In this document: positions 42,875 to 51,971 of the stretch, piece after piece
How the letters are laid out: the number at the start of each line of letters is the position of its first letter
Numbering within the stretch: the first letter of the stretch is position 1
NCBI RefSeq assembly: GCF_011297335.1
Contig: NZ_JAAOTJ010000003.1
Span: 1-64,000 of the forward strand
Source: Catellatospora methionotrophica
GTDB lineage: Bacteria > Actinomycetota > Actinomycetes > Mycobacteriales > Micromonosporaceae
Length of the DNA stretch: 64,000 nt
Direction: 5' to 3'
Notes under the pieces: model-generated
Told to the model about the DNA's origin: nothing
The model's database searches: none
Seen by the model: only the letters and a program-made list of their open reading frames with translations
Made by a program: the position numbers and the translations under genes

Positions 42875-44002
42875 GTGACCCTGTCCGAGCCACCGCTGCT
42901 GCCCGACCAGCGCCGCGAACGGCTCCTGGCCGACCTGCACACCCACGGCACGCTGCGGGTCAGCGAGATCGCCCGCGCGCTGGGCGTCACCACCGTCACC
43001 GTGCGCCGCGACATCGCCCAGCTCGCCGACGAGGGCGCGATCGAACGCGTACACGGCGGCATCCGGCTGCCCCGCGCCAACGACGGGCAGCCGCACCTGC
43101 GCGTCGCGGTCGCCGAGCCCGGCCGCGCAGGAGCAGCCGACGAGTCGTCACTGCCCGCCGTCGGCATGGTCGTGCCGTCACTGGACTACTACTGGCCCGA
43201 GATCATCCGCGGGGCCCGTGACGCCGCGCCCGACGCGGGGGTGCGCATCGTGCTGCGCGGATCGTCCTACGACGACGTCGCCGACGTACGCCGCCAAACG
43301 ACGTGGCTGCTGGAGACCGCGGGCATCCAGGGTCTGCTGATCGCCCCGCCGACCCTGGGCGAGCAGGCCGCACAGCTCATCGACTGGCTGGCCGCACTGG
43401 ACATCCCGGTGGTGTTCCTCGAACGCACCGCCACCGTCGGCGTCTACCACGAGCACGTCGAATCGGTGTCCACTGACCACGCGTTCGGCGCGAGCCTGGC
43501 CGTGCGGCACCTGGCCGCGCGAGGCCACCGCCGGGTCGGCTTCCTCGCCTCGGCCAGCAGCCCGCACACCCCCGCGGTGCGGCGCGGCTGGCAGCAGACC
43601 GTCGCCGACATCGGCCTGGACCCCGGCACCCCCGAACTGATCAGCCCCGACCACCGCGATCCGCGCTGGGACGCCGAGATCGACCGCGGCATCGACGCCT
43701 GGCTCGCCACCGGCACGACGGCGCTGCTGGCCCACTCCGACCGGGAGGCGATCTCGCTGGTCACCCGCTGCGAGGAACGCGGCATCGGCGTCCCCGGCGA
43801 CCTGGCCGTGGTCGCGTTCGACGACGAGGTCGCGGGCCTGGCCAATCCGACGCTGAGCGCCATCCGCCCGGCGAAGTACACCATCGGCGAGAGCGCGATG
43901 CAGCTGCTGTCCCAGCGCATCCTGGACCCGGCCCGCCCGGTGCACCGGGTGCTGATCAGCCCCCAGCTGATCGTGCGCGACTCCAGCGGCACCCGCCAGT
44001 GA
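42875..44002 (+). CDS. Hybrid regulator: DeoR-type HTH with LacI-type sugar-binding domain
   Basis: About 375 residues from the GTG at 42875, with GGAGG seven bases upstream; the open frame upstream is a weaker start. Residues 12-65 are a DeoR winged helix ('RVSEIARALGVTTVTVRRDI', 'ERVHGGIRLP'). From about 95 the protein is a LacI/GalR periplasmic-binding-like effector domain ('GMVVPSLDYYWPEIIRG', 'GDLAVVAFDDEVAG', 'LIVRDSSGTR'). This combination swaps the usual sugar-phosphate domain of DeoR for a free-sugar sensor. It is divergent from the importer unit and overlaps the heparinase-type gene by four bases. Confidence 0.87.
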   Translation: MTLSEPPLLPDQRRERLLADLHTHGTLRVSEIARALGVTTVTVRRDIAQLADEGAIERVHGGIRLPRANDGQPHLRVAVAEPGRAGAADESSLPAVGMVVPSLDYYWPEIIRGARDAAPDAGVRIVLRGSSYDDVADVRRQTTWLLETAGIQGLLIAPPTLGEQAAQLIDWLAALDIPVVFLERTATVGVYHEHVESVSTDHAFGASLAVRHLAARGHRRVGFLASASSPHTPAVRRGWQQTVADIGLDPGTPELISPDHRDPRWDAEIDRGIDAWLATGTTALLAHSDREAISLVTRCEERGIGVPGDLAVVAFDDEVAGLANPTLSAIRPAKYTIGESAMQLLSQRILDPARPVHRVLISPQLIVRDSSGTRQ

Positions 44003-45663
44003 CCATGCCGGCCCTGGCACGCCCCGCGGGCGAGCTGACCTCGCTGCTGCGCGACATCCGGGCCGCGGCGACCGGTGAGCCCCTGCCCGACCTCGGCTTC
44101 TCGGCCTACCGCGACTACTTCGACACCGGCAACCGCATCCGCTACGAGCGCCGCTACTTCCGCCGCCGCGCCCGCCTGGCCGCGCAGGCCGCCCAGGCAC
44201 TGCTGGACCCGGACACCGACCTCGGGCCGCTGGCCGACACCCTGTGGTCGGTCTGCGACGAGTACACCTGGGCCCTGCCGGCGCACGTGCGCCACAGCGC
44301 CGACCAGGACCGGGGACCCGAACAGTGCCTGGACCTGTTCGCCGCCGAGACCGCCCACACCGTCGCCGAGACCGTGGCCGCCCTCGGTGACCGGCTCGAC
44401 CGGCGGGTGGGCGACCGGGTCCGGTCGCAGGTGCGGCGGCGCGTCTTCGAGCCGTACCTCGACGCGCGGCCGCTGAACTGGGAAGGCCACGGCAACAACT
44501 GGGAAGCCGTGTGCGCGGGCGCGACCGGGCTCGCCGCGCTCGCACTGCTGCACGACTCCCCCGCCGACGCCGCCGCACTGGCCGCGATGCTCGACCGCAG
44601 CCGCCGGGCCATGGACCGCTACCTGGGCGGGTTCGGCGACGACGGCGGCTGCGCCGAAGGCGTCGACTACTGGGTCTACGGCTTCGGCTACTTCGTCTAC
44701 TTCGCCGAGGCGCTGCGCGAGCACACCGGCCACGACCTGCTGGACTCGGCGAAGGTCGCGCAGATCGCGGCGTTCCCGCACCGGGTGGCGCTGGGCGGCG
44801 GGGCGTACGTGCCGTTCTCCGACGCCTCCGAGCGGCCGTGGCTGCCAGCGGGGCTGCTCACGCGGCTTGCCGAACGGTTCGGCACTCCGCCCGCGCGGGT
44901 CGTGCCGTCGCTGCACGACGACCACTGCTACCGGTGGGGGCACCTGTCCCGGACGCTGGCCTGGTTCCGGCCGCTGCCCGCGCCCGCGCCCACCGGGAAC
45001 AGCAGTTACCTGCCGGACCTGGCCTGGGTGGTGCACCGGGGGCGGACCGGGTTCGCGGCCAAGGGCGGCAACAACGACGAGCCGCACAACCACAACGACC
45101 TGGGCCACTTCGTCCTGCACACGCACGGCGTCAGCGTGCTGGACGACCTCGGCGCGGGCGAGTACACCGCCGGCTACTTCGGACCCGGCCGCCACGCGTT
45201 CCTGCACCCGTCGGCGCGCGGTCACTCCGTTCCGGTCATCGACGGCCAGGCCCAGCTACCGGGGCCGGACCGGGCCGCGAAGGTGCTGCACCACGCCGAC
45301 GACGGCGGCACGGTCAGCTTCGACCTCGACCTGACCGGCGCGTACCAGGTCGACGGGTTGCGCTCGCTGGTCCGGCGCTTCCGCTGGTCCGACGGGCGGC
45401 TCGAACTGACCGACGAGATCGACGCCGCACGGGACCTGCCCGTCGAGGAGCTGTTCATCAGCCGCCGCGAACCTGTGCTGGCCACCGGTTCTGCCGACTG
45501 GGACGGCCTGGCCACCCTCACCCACGACTGCCCCCAGGCGGCGGTCTCCGTGGAGCCGACCAGCGACCACCAGGCCCAACCCGACCGGGTATATCGCCTG
45601 ACCTGCACCACCCTGGCCCCAGCCGGGCGCTCCAGCCACCGCTTCGTGTTCGAGCTCGCCTGA
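43999..45663 (+). CDS. Heparinase II/III family protein (polysaccharide lyase-like)
   Basis: The 554-residue protein has an N-terminal alpha/alpha toroid (about 30-330; 'NWEGHGNNWEAVCAG', 'AEGVDYWVYGFGYF') and a C-terminal beta-sandwich whose signature 'GNNDEPHNHNDLGHFVLH' (about 355-372) is the heparinase II/III motif. Family members cleave uronic-acid-containing polysaccharides or oligosaccharides by beta-elimination. There is no signal peptide, so it probably acts on imported oligosaccharides. It is coupled to the regulator gene (GTGA) and is the main reason to think that the locus handles a uronide. Confidence 0.85.
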   Translation: MTMPALARPAGELTSLLRDIRAAATGEPLPDLGFSAYRDYFDTGNRIRYERRYFRRRARLAAQAAQALLDPDTDLGPLADTLWSVCDEYTWALPAHVRHSADQDRGPEQCLDLFAAETAHTVAETVAALGDRLDRRVGDRVRSQVRRRVFEPYLDARPLNWEGHGNNWEAVCAGATGLAALALLHDSPADAAALAAMLDRSRRAMDRYLGGFGDDGGCAEGVDYWVYGFGYFVYFAEALREHTGHDLLDSAKVAQIAAFPHRVALGGGAYVPFSDASERPWLPAGLLTRLAERFGTPPARVVPSLHDDHCYRWGHLSRTLAWFRPLPAPAPTGNSSYLPDLAWVVHRGRTGFAAKGGNNDEPHNHNDLGHFVLHTHGVSVLDDLGAGEYTAGYFGPGRHAFLHPSARGHSVPVIDGQAQLPGPDRAAKVLHHADDGGTVSFDLDLTGAYQVDGLRSLVRRFRWSDGRLELTDEIDAARDLPVEELFISRREPVLATGSADWDGLATLTHDCPQAAVSVEPTSDHQAQPDRVYRLTCTTLAPAGRSSHRFVFELA

Positions 45664-45723
45664 TCGAACGGCCCTCGACAGGAGGATCGCCTGCCATCGG
45701 CCAGGATCGGACGACCGCCGTCC

Positions 45724-45787
45724 ATGATCGCCGCTTAGGGTCACAAGTGGAGTCCTGCCGCACTTTTCGGCACGAGACGGCGATCAT
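45724..45787. repeat. Dispersed palindromic intergenic element, copy B
   Basis: Ten-base perfect arms ATGATCGCCG / CGGCGATCAT with an inner imperfect repeat (GGGTCACAAGTGG against CGCACTTTTCGGCAC). It sits in the gap between the heparinase-type and amine oxidase genes. Confidence 0.7.
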
Positions 45788-45872
45788 CGTCGGCGCTCGA
45801 CGCCACGCCGGGGCGATCTGCTCCTTTTTCCGCCTCTTCCGGCGGCGGCCCGGCGTGGTCGACAATTCTCCT

Positions 45873-47834
45873 ATGTCTGAGCAAAACGGTCATCCAGTGT
45901 CCGGTGACGTGTCCGGTGAAGGTCTGCACACGGTGCTCGTGATCGGGGCCGGGATCGCCGGACTGGCGGCCGCCACGGCGTTGCGCGGGCTGGGCCACAC
46001 CGTCACGGTCCTGGAGGCACGCGAGCGGGTCGGCGGGCGCATCTGGACCGACGCCGAGGGCGTCGACCTGGGCGCGCACTGGATCCACGGCACCGACGGC
46101 AACCCGATCACCGAGCTCGTCGAACGGCTGGAGATCGGCTACAGCTACGTCGGCGGGGACAGCTCCTACACCGGCGGCTTCGACAGCCTCGACCTGTTCG
46201 GCGCGGACCGGCGCATGATCGGCCAGGCCGCCAAGAACCGCACCCTGGAACTGGCCGACGGCGTACTGCACGAACTCGAACAGCGCGCCGAGCACGCCCG
46301 CCGACGCGAACTGCCGGACATGTCACTGGCCCAGGCCATCACGCAGATCCTCGCCGCCCGCGGCTACAGCCCCGACGACGAGCACGCCGTGCGCTACCAC
46401 CTCAACGTGGTGCTGCGCGAGGACGTCGCCGAGGACGCCGACCGGCTGTCGCTGAAGTTCTGGGAGGACGGCTACCTGGTCTACGGCCACGGCGACAGCG
46501 TCCTGCACCGCGGCTACCAGTCCGTCGTGGACGCCCTCGCCGACGGCCTGGACGTACGCCTGGGCCACGTCGTGACACGGATCGAGACCGGCGGGCCGGG
46601 ACCGGTCCGGGCCGTCACCGCCCACGGCGACTTCACCGCCGACAAGGTGCTGGTCACCCTGCCGCTCGGGGTGCTCAAGAGCGGGACCGTGGCCTTCGAC
46701 CCGCCGCTGCCCGAGCCGAAGCAGTCGGCGATCGACAGGCTCGGGTTCGGCACCCTCAACAAGATCGCACTGCACTTCGCGGAGCCGTTCTGGCCGCTGG
46801 AGCAGTACGCCTTCGGTTACCTGTGCCGCGACACCGACCGCCATCCCACGGTCGTGATCAGCATGTGGAAGTCGCACGGCAAGCCGATCCTGGTGATGCT
46901 GCTGGGCGGCTCGCTCGGCCGCGAACTGGAGACCTGGTCCGACGAGCAGGTCGCCGAGTACGGCGACACCGTCGTACGGGACCTGTTCGGCCCCGACGCG
47001 CCCGCCCCCGCGCACGTCTCCCGCACCGGCTGGTCCGGTGACCCGTTCGCGCGCGGCTCGTACGCCTGCATCGGGGTGGACGCCTCCCCGAAGGACATCG
47101 GCGTGCTCGCCGAACCGGTCGCCGGACGGCTGTTCTTCGCGGGCGAGGCCACCAACTCCTACCACTGGGGCTGCGTGCACAGCGCCTACGAGTCAGGCCT
47201 GCGCGAGGCCGCCCGGATCAGCGGCGACACCTCCCTGTACACCGCGCCCAGCGCCGAGACCCCGCGCCGCCAGCGCCGCGACATCGACCGGATGAAGCGG
47301 TTCGCCCGGATGCGGATGAGTCACCTCGCCGAACACGACCTGCGCGAACGCGTGGCGTGCCTGCGCGACGGCGTCGACCCGTACGGGGTGCGGCTGCTCG
47401 CGCCGCTGGTCGAGGCCGAACTGGAGACGCTGGCGTCGATGTTCGACGAGCTGTCGTTCGCGCCTGGCGAGGCCGTGTGCCGCGAGGACGACGCCGCGCA
47501 CGGGATCTACCTGATCGCCGACGGCCGCGTCGAGGTCGACTTCGGCGGGGTGTACGAGCCCGCGGTCATGTCCCGCGGGGCGCTGCTCGGCGCGCACGAC
47601 CTGTTCTTCAACGCCCGCACCGCGACCGTCACCGCCGTGGACGACGTGCGCCTGTACTACCTGGACCACTACCGGTACAAGACGTTCCTGTACGCGTTCC
47701 CCGACGTCATGATGCTGATGATCTCGGACCTGGTGACCCGCTGGGAGCAACTGGAGACCGCGCTGGGCGCGAGTGTCCTGCCGGGTGCGCAGCGCCGCCC
47801 GCAGCAGACCGACGGGGCGGTCACGGCGGGCTGA
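45873..47834 (+). CDS. Flavin amine oxidase fused to a cyclic-nucleotide-binding domain
   Basis: About 653 residues from the ATG at 45873. Residues 20-450 are an FAD-dependent monoamine/polyamine oxidase: 'VIGAGIAGLAAATAL', 'RVGGRIWT', 'DLGAHWIHG', and the C-terminal FAD motif 'LFFAGEATNSYHWGCVHSAYE'. After a charged linker (about 455-520), residues 530-640 resemble a cAMP-receptor-like domain ('FAPGEAVCREDDAAHGIYLI', 'GALLGAHDLFF', 'ATVTAVDDVRLYYLD'). The standard Arg-containing phosphate cassette is not obvious, so the ligand is open. The build suggests an oxidase gated by a small effector. No signal peptide is seen. Confidence 0.85.
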   Translation: MSEQNGHPVSGDVSGEGLHTVLVIGAGIAGLAAATALRGLGHTVTVLEARERVGGRIWTDAEGVDLGAHWIHGTDGNPITELVERLEIGYSYVGGDSSYTGGFDSLDLFGADRRMIGQAAKNRTLELADGVLHELEQRAEHARRRELPDMSLAQAITQILAARGYSPDDEHAVRYHLNVVLREDVAEDADRLSLKFWEDGYLVYGHGDSVLHRGYQSVVDALADGLDVRLGHVVTRIETGGPGPVRAVTAHGDFTADKVLVTLPLGVLKSGTVAFDPPLPEPKQSAIDRLGFGTLNKIALHFAEPFWPLEQYAFGYLCRDTDRHPTVVISMWKSHGKPILVMLLGGSLGRELETWSDEQVAEYGDTVVRDLFGPDAPAPAHVSRTGWSGDPFARGSYACIGVDASPKDIGVLAEPVAGRLFFAGEATNSYHWGCVHSAYESGLREAARISGDTSLYTAPSAETPRRQRRDIDRMKRFARMRMSHLAEHDLRERVACLRDGVDPYGVRLLAPLVEAELETLASMFDELSFAPGEAVCREDDAAHGIYLIADGRVEVDFGGVYEPAVMSRGALLGAHDLFFNARTATVTAVDDVRLYYLDHYRYKTFLYAFPDVMMLMISDLVTRWEQLETALGASVLPGAQRRPQQTDGAVTAG

Positions 47835-47893
47835 CCGAGGACTGGCACACCACCGGAGTGCATCGGCGGACTTCTCCGGAATATCGTGACGGC

Positions 47894-49267
47894 GTGCGCT
47901 CCGACTCCCCCGTCCACCGCGGCGACCAGGCGACCCCAGGCGACGACGCGCTGGTCACGGTACGCGCCGGCACGCTTCGCGGACGGCGCGAGCACGGGCT
48001 GACGGTGCTGCGCGGCGTACGGTACGCCACCGCGGCCCGGTTCAGCCCGCCCGTGCCCGAGCAGCCCTGGTCCGGGGTCCGCGACGCCGTGCAGCACGGC
48101 GGGGTCAGCCCGCAGCCGCAGGCGAGGCCCGGGTCCGCGGGCGGCCGACCGGAGATCGGCGCGCAGTCCGAGGACTGCCTCAACCTGACGATCGTCACCC
48201 CGGCCGCCGACGGGGCACGCCGCCCGGTGATCGTCTGGCTGCACGGCGGCTCGTACCGCTCCGGCGCGGGCTCCTGGGACCGCTACCGCACCGACCGTCT
48301 CGCCCGCGAGGGCGGCGTCGTCGTGGTCAGCGTCAACTCCCGGCTCGGGGCGCTGGGCTACCTGTCCGCACCGGGTGTCTCCCCCGGCAACCTGGGCCTG
48401 CTCGACCAGATCGAGGCCCTGCGCTGGGTCCGCGACAACGCCGCCGCCCTGGGCGGCGACCCGGACAACGTCACCCTGGTCGGGCAGTCCTCCGGCGCGC
48501 ACTCGATCGCCTGCCTGCTCGGTGTGCAGCAGGCCCGGCCGCTGTTCCGCCGGGTCGTGCTGCAGAGCCCGCCGCTGGGGCTCGGGCTGGGCGGCGCACC
48601 CGACACCGGGCGGCTGGGCGAGCGATTCCTGGCCCGGCTCGGCGTCGACCCCCGGCAGGCCACGCTGGAGCAGTTGCTCACCGCGCAGCAGGCGGCCGAG
48701 AAGGACCTGTCGGGGCGCGGGTTCACTCCGGCGTACGGGCCGGTGTCGGGTGCGGACCCGCTGCCCGGCGCCCCCGGATGGCTGGCCGCATGCCGGGCCG
48801 GTGCCGCCGACCTCGACGTGGTGCTCGGCACGACCCGCCGCGAGATGGCCTACTTCCTGGCCGGTGGCCCGATCTCGCAGCGGGTGCCGCTGGTCGGGCG
48901 CGCCGTCGAGAACGGCGTCATCGGCATGGTCACCTGGACCGCGTTCACCCGGCCCACGCTGCGGTTCGCCAGGTTGCTGGCCGGGGCGGGCGCGCGGGTG
49001 TTCATGTACGGCATCGACGGCGCGGCCTCGGCGTCGCCGTACCGGGCGGGACACTGCAGCGACCTGCCCTGGCTGTTCGGCGACGCCGACGCCTGGGCAC
49101 AGGTGCCGATGCTCGCCGGGCAGAGCTGGGACGACGTCACCGGGCACGGCCGCGCGCTGCGCCAGGCGTGGCTGTCGTTCGCCGCCGGTGGCGGGGCCGC
49201 GCTGACCGCGCACGGCTGGGCGCCCTACGACGGTCGGCGCGCGGCCGTGCACCGCTTCGGCAGGTGA
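47894..49267 (+). CDS. Type-B carboxylesterase
   Basis: About 457 residues from the GTG at 47894. The alpha/beta-hydrolase pattern includes 'EDCLNLTIVTP', the oxyanion loop 'WLHGGSYRSGAGS' and the nucleophile Ser in 'VGQSSGAHS' (near 201). It is slightly shorter than most type-B esterases (about 500) and the C-terminal His region is compressed ('DVTGHGRALRQAWLSFA'). It has no signal peptide. Substrate unknown. It lies 59 bases after the amine oxidase on the same strand and may be co-transcribed. Confidence 0.82.
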   Translation: MRSDSPVHRGDQATPGDDALVTVRAGTLRGRREHGLTVLRGVRYATAARFSPPVPEQPWSGVRDAVQHGGVSPQPQARPGSAGGRPEIGAQSEDCLNLTIVTPAADGARRPVIVWLHGGSYRSGAGSWDRYRTDRLAREGGVVVVSVNSRLGALGYLSAPGVSPGNLGLLDQIEALRWVRDNAAALGGDPDNVTLVGQSSGAHSIACLLGVQQARPLFRRVVLQSPPLGLGLGGAPDTGRLGERFLARLGVDPRQATLEQLLTAQQAAEKDLSGRGFTPAYGPVSGADPLPGAPGWLAACRAGAADLDVVLGTTRREMAYFLAGGPISQRVPLVGRAVENGVIGMVTWTAFTRPTLRFARLLAGAGARVFMYGIDGAASASPYRAGHCSDLPWLFGDADAWAQVPMLAGQSWDDVTGHGRALRQAWLSFAAGGGAALTAHGWAPYDGRRAAVHRFGR

Positions 49268-49270
49268 GGC

Positions 49271-49537
49271 TCACCGGCTCCCGTGCAGGCTGCGCTGGAT
49301 GCTGGCGGCGATGACGGCCAGGTGCTCGCCGTACTCGGGCTCGGTCGGCCAGAAGTCGTACCGCCAGCGGTGGCAGGTGCGCTCCTCGCCTTCGGCGGCG
49401 TGGACCGCGCGCAGGATGACCGGACGGTAGACCAGCTCGGCCCGCCAGCCGCCGACGTACCTCGCCTTGATGTGCGCCCGCACCGGGTGCCGCCGGTGAT
49501 GGCCGTACCCGATGACCGTGATCGTCTCGTTGCCCGT
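49271..49537 (-). CDS. Small hypothetical protein, start unresolved
   Basis: The C-terminal 88 residues look like real protein ('GYGHHRRHPVRAHIKARYVG', 'CHRWRYDFWPTEPEYGEHL') and end at 49271, four bases from the end of the esterase on the other strand. No ATG, GTG or TTG appears in frame near 49537; further upstream the frame is a shadow of the M23 gene. Either it starts inside the M23 gene, uses an unusual codon, or a sequence error or frameshift has joined frames. Function unknown. Confidence 0.4.
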   Translation of the reverse strand, partial: TGNETITVIGYGHHRRHPVRAHIKARYVGGWRAELVYRPVILRAVHAAEGEERTCHRWRYDFWPTEPEYGEHLAVIAASIQRSLHGSR

Positions 49538-49547
49538 GCCGGGCCGG

Positions 49548-50189
49548 CTACCGCTTGGCGCCCGCGCAGTTGCCGCTGGTGCGCATGACGGTGTACTCGC
49601 GGTCGTCGTCGACGATGCCCGACGCGACGCCGTCGAAGTACGTCTCGACCTTCTGCAGGCCACGGCGCTGCTCGTAGTGCAGGTGGGCCGCGCCGGAGGC
49701 ACCGGTGCTGCCGACCTTGCCGAGCTGATCGCCCTGCTCGACGCGCTGGCCCTCCTTGACCATCGGCGGTTCGAGCAGGTGCATGTACACCGTCACCCAC
49801 CGGCCGCCGTGGTCGATCTTCACCCAGTAGCCGCCGCCGCTACCCCGCGGACCCTGCGGATTCTTCTGCGTACGCCCACCCAGCTCGCCGTTGATCCCGG
49901 CCTCGACGACCGTCCCGCCGTAGGACGCGAGCACCGGCCGCCCCCAGGACTGCCCGGACATCGGGAACATGTCGACGTCGTTGGCGCCGTGCCCCGGATA
50001 GGTGCCCAGCTGCCACTTCTCACCGCACGCGACGGGCAGCTGGAACACCGGCCGCGGACCCGCGGGCCACAGCCAGACCGCCGCCCCGACCACCACGGCC
50101 AGCGCCGCCACCACCCCGGCCGTGCGCCACAGCCGCGCCCGCGCCCTGGAGCTGCGCCGCCCCTTCCCACCGCGATAAACCGTCGCCAC
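49548..50189 (-). CDS. M23 (LytM-type) peptidase, membrane-anchored
   Basis: The 213-residue protein has a basic N-terminus and one transmembrane segment (about 23-43). The M23 domain has zinc ligands His67 and Asp71 ('GHGANDVDMF') and His171 in 'AHLHYE', plus His137 in 'VYMHLLE'. Such enzymes cleave peptidoglycan cross-bridges; some homologues with substituted ligands are regulators, but all ligands are present here. Its start lies 41 bases from palindromic element C. Confidence 0.85.
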   Translation of the reverse strand: MATVYRGGKGRRSSRARARLWRTAGVVAALAVVVGAAVWLWPAGPRPVFQLPVACGEKWQLGTYPGHGANDVDMFPMSGQSWGRPVLASYGGTVVEAGINGELGGRTQKNPQGPRGSGGGYWVKIDHGGRWVTVYMHLLEPPMVKEGQRVEQGDQLGKVGSTGASGAAHLHYEQRRGLQKVETYFDGVASGIVDDDREYTVMRTSGNCAGAKR

Positions 50190-50229
50190 GCTCCGATAGT
50201 GGCAGGTCCCGGCAACGCCGTGGGACGCC

Positions 50230-50296
50230 GGAGATCACTGTTCCGTGTCAGAAAGTGAGGTCCGGCCCCACCTTTCGACCCAAAACAGTGATCTCC
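50230..50296. repeat. Dispersed palindromic intergenic element, copy C
   Basis: Thirteen-base perfect arms GGAGATCACTGTT / AACAGTGATCTCC; inside, TGTCAGAAAGTGAGG faces CCCCACCTTTCGACCC as an imperfect inner stem. It lies between the start of the M23 gene and the end of the mannanase gene. Confidence 0.75.
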
Positions 50297-50350
50297 ACCC
50301 GGAGCCCGAGCACGGAGCCGGAGCGCGCGCCGGAGCGGGCGGGACCGGAG

Positions 50351-50391
50351 CGGGAGCCGAGCCGGGCGTGCGACGCGCGGCTCGGCTCCCG
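50351..50391. terminator. Hairpin terminator after the mannanase
   Basis: Perfect 13-base-pair stem with a 15-base loop, just downstream of the mannanase stop on the minus strand. Confidence 0.8.
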
Positions 50392-50394
50392 CAA

Positions 50395-51789
50395 TCAGCT
50401 CGCGGTGCAGGTCACCGTGGGTACGGCGTTCGTGCCGGTGTGGGAGCCGAGGAACCCGAAGGTCGTGCCCGCACCGGCGGCCAGGCTGCCGTTGTAGCTC
50501 ATGTTGCGGGCGGTCACGGCCGCTCCGCTACTGGTGACGGTGGCGCTCCAGGCCTGGGTGACGGTCTGGCCGTTGGCGAACGTCCAGGTCAGCGTCCAGC
50601 CGGTGATCGCCGCGCTGCCCGCGGTCACCCGTACGTCGGCCTGGAATCCGCCCGGCCACTGGCCCACGACCGCGTACGTGGCGGTGCAGGCACGCCCGCC
50701 GGGCGGCGGTGACGCGCTCGGCGAGGTGGACGGGCGCGGCGAGGCCGACGGACTCGGGGAGGCGCTCGGCGACGCCGAGGGCCGCGGCGACGCCGACGCG
50801 CTCGGCGACGGCGTACCCCCGAAGATCGTGGCTTCCTTCGCGGTCGCCTTGAGGCCGTTGACGCCGTTGATCAGCCGCAGACCCCACGTGGTGAGCTGGG
50901 TGGGGTCGAAGTTGACGGTCATGTCCAGGTACGGATCGTTGTTGCCGGCCCAGGACCAGCCCAGGTAGCCCAGCCCGCGGGCCTGCGCCTCGGCGACCAG
51001 GGTCAGGTCGTCGACGTTGTTGGACGAGCGCTGCCAGCCGAATTCGCCGATGACCAGCGGCCAGCCGTTGTTGCTGAACCGGTCGAGGTAGTCGCGGATC
51101 GACGCGGCGGTGTTGAACACGTCGTACATGTGGATCGACAGCACCGTGTTGCGCTGGGTGTCGGCGCCGAGGATCGTGGCGGCGTTGTCGCGCATGACGT
51201 ACTGCCAGTCCTGGCCCCAGTTCGGTGCGTCGACCATGAGCAGGTGCTGGAAGCCGTTGGTGCGCATCTTCTGGATCGCCGCGGTGGTCGCGGCGGTCCA
51301 CTGCCCGGCGTTGGTGTTGCCGATGGGCTCGTTGCCGATGTTGATGACGACGTAGTTCTCCTGGCCGACCAGGGCGTTCTTCTGGCTGATCCAGTAGTTG
51401 ACCGCCTCGTCGAGGGTGGCCGCCGCGGCGTCCTCGCCGTATCCGGTGGTGTCGTGTACCTCCAGGACGCAGATCAGGCGGTTCTGCTTGCACAGGGTGA
51501 TGACGTCGGCGACGTCGGTGGACGGGCCCCAGCGCTTGCCGCTGCCGAGCACGACCCGCACGGTGTTGGCTCCGGCGGCCTTGATGTCGGCGAAGGCGCG
51601 GGTCTGGCCGGTGAACCAGACGTGTTCGTGGTTGACGCCGCGCATGATGAAGTTCTGGCCGTTGGCCTCGACGATGTTGCGGCCGCTGATGTGCAGGCCG
51701 ACGGCCGCCTCAGCGGGGGCGGCGGCGACGAGGACGGAGGCGGCGGCGGCCAGTACGGCGACGCCGACGGAAGTGAGCAGTCTTTTCAT
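50395..51789 (-). CDS. Secreted GH5 beta-mannanase with CBM2 module
   Basis: The 464-residue protein has a signal peptide ('PAEAAVG' cleavage near 29), a GH5 barrel (about 30-320), a Ser/Pro-rich linker (about 325-370) and a CBM2 (about 372-464) with Trp in 'VVGQWPGGF' and '[10 protein letters not shown]' for cellulose binding. The acid/base Glu154 is in 'NIGNEPIGN' and the nucleophile Glu249 in 'VIGEFGW'. '[12 protein letters not shown]' and '[14 protein letters not shown]' match the GH5 subfamily 8 mannanases of Streptomyces rather than cellulases. It would degrade mannans attached to plant cellulose. No importer adjoins it. Confidence 0.9.
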   Translation of the reverse strand: MKRLLTSVGVAVLAAAASVLVAAAPAEAAVGLHISGRNIVEANGQNFIMRGVNHEHVWFTGQTRAFADIKAAGANTVRVVLGSGKRWGPSTDVADVITLCKQNRLICVLEVHDTTGYGEDAAAATLDEAVNYWISQKNALVGQENYVVINIGNEPIGNTNAGQWTAATTAAIQKMRTNGFQHLLMVDAPNWGQDWQYVMRDNAATILGADTQRNTVLSIHMYDVFNTAASIRDYLDRFSNNGWPLVIGEFGWQRSSNNVDDLTLVAEAQARGLGYLGWSWAGNNDPYLDMTVNFDPTQLTTWGLRLINGVNGLKATAKEATIFGGTPSPSASASPRPSASPSASPSPSASPRPSTSPSASPPPGGRACTATYAVVGQWPGGFQADVRVTAGSAAITGWTLTWTFANGQTVTQAWSATVTSSGAAVTARNMSYNGSLAAGAGTTFGFLGSHTGTNAVPTVTCTAS

Positions 51790-51971
51790 GACCTACCTCG
51801 GGGAGGAGGCCCCATGATGGGGCGGATCGCGTCATGCCCACAGGCACGTATGCCTGATCGCTGATCGCTGCCCCGACTTGCCCGCGCGGTGGCCAGCGTA
51901 GGCGCATTCGTCGGTACGTGCAACTAATAGGAACCACCCCTCCCCCGCCATCGATGACAGATGATCGGGCC

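Noticed and set aside
44511-45872. N-terminal extension of the amine oxidase
   Set aside because: Low-complexity shadow of the heparinase-type gene; the FAD domain begins shortly after the ATG at 45873.
50190-50394. Possible c-di-AMP riboswitch before the cell-wall peptidase
   Set aside because: The segment is explained by the palindromic element and the mannanase terminator; none of the conserved riboswitch blocks is visible.
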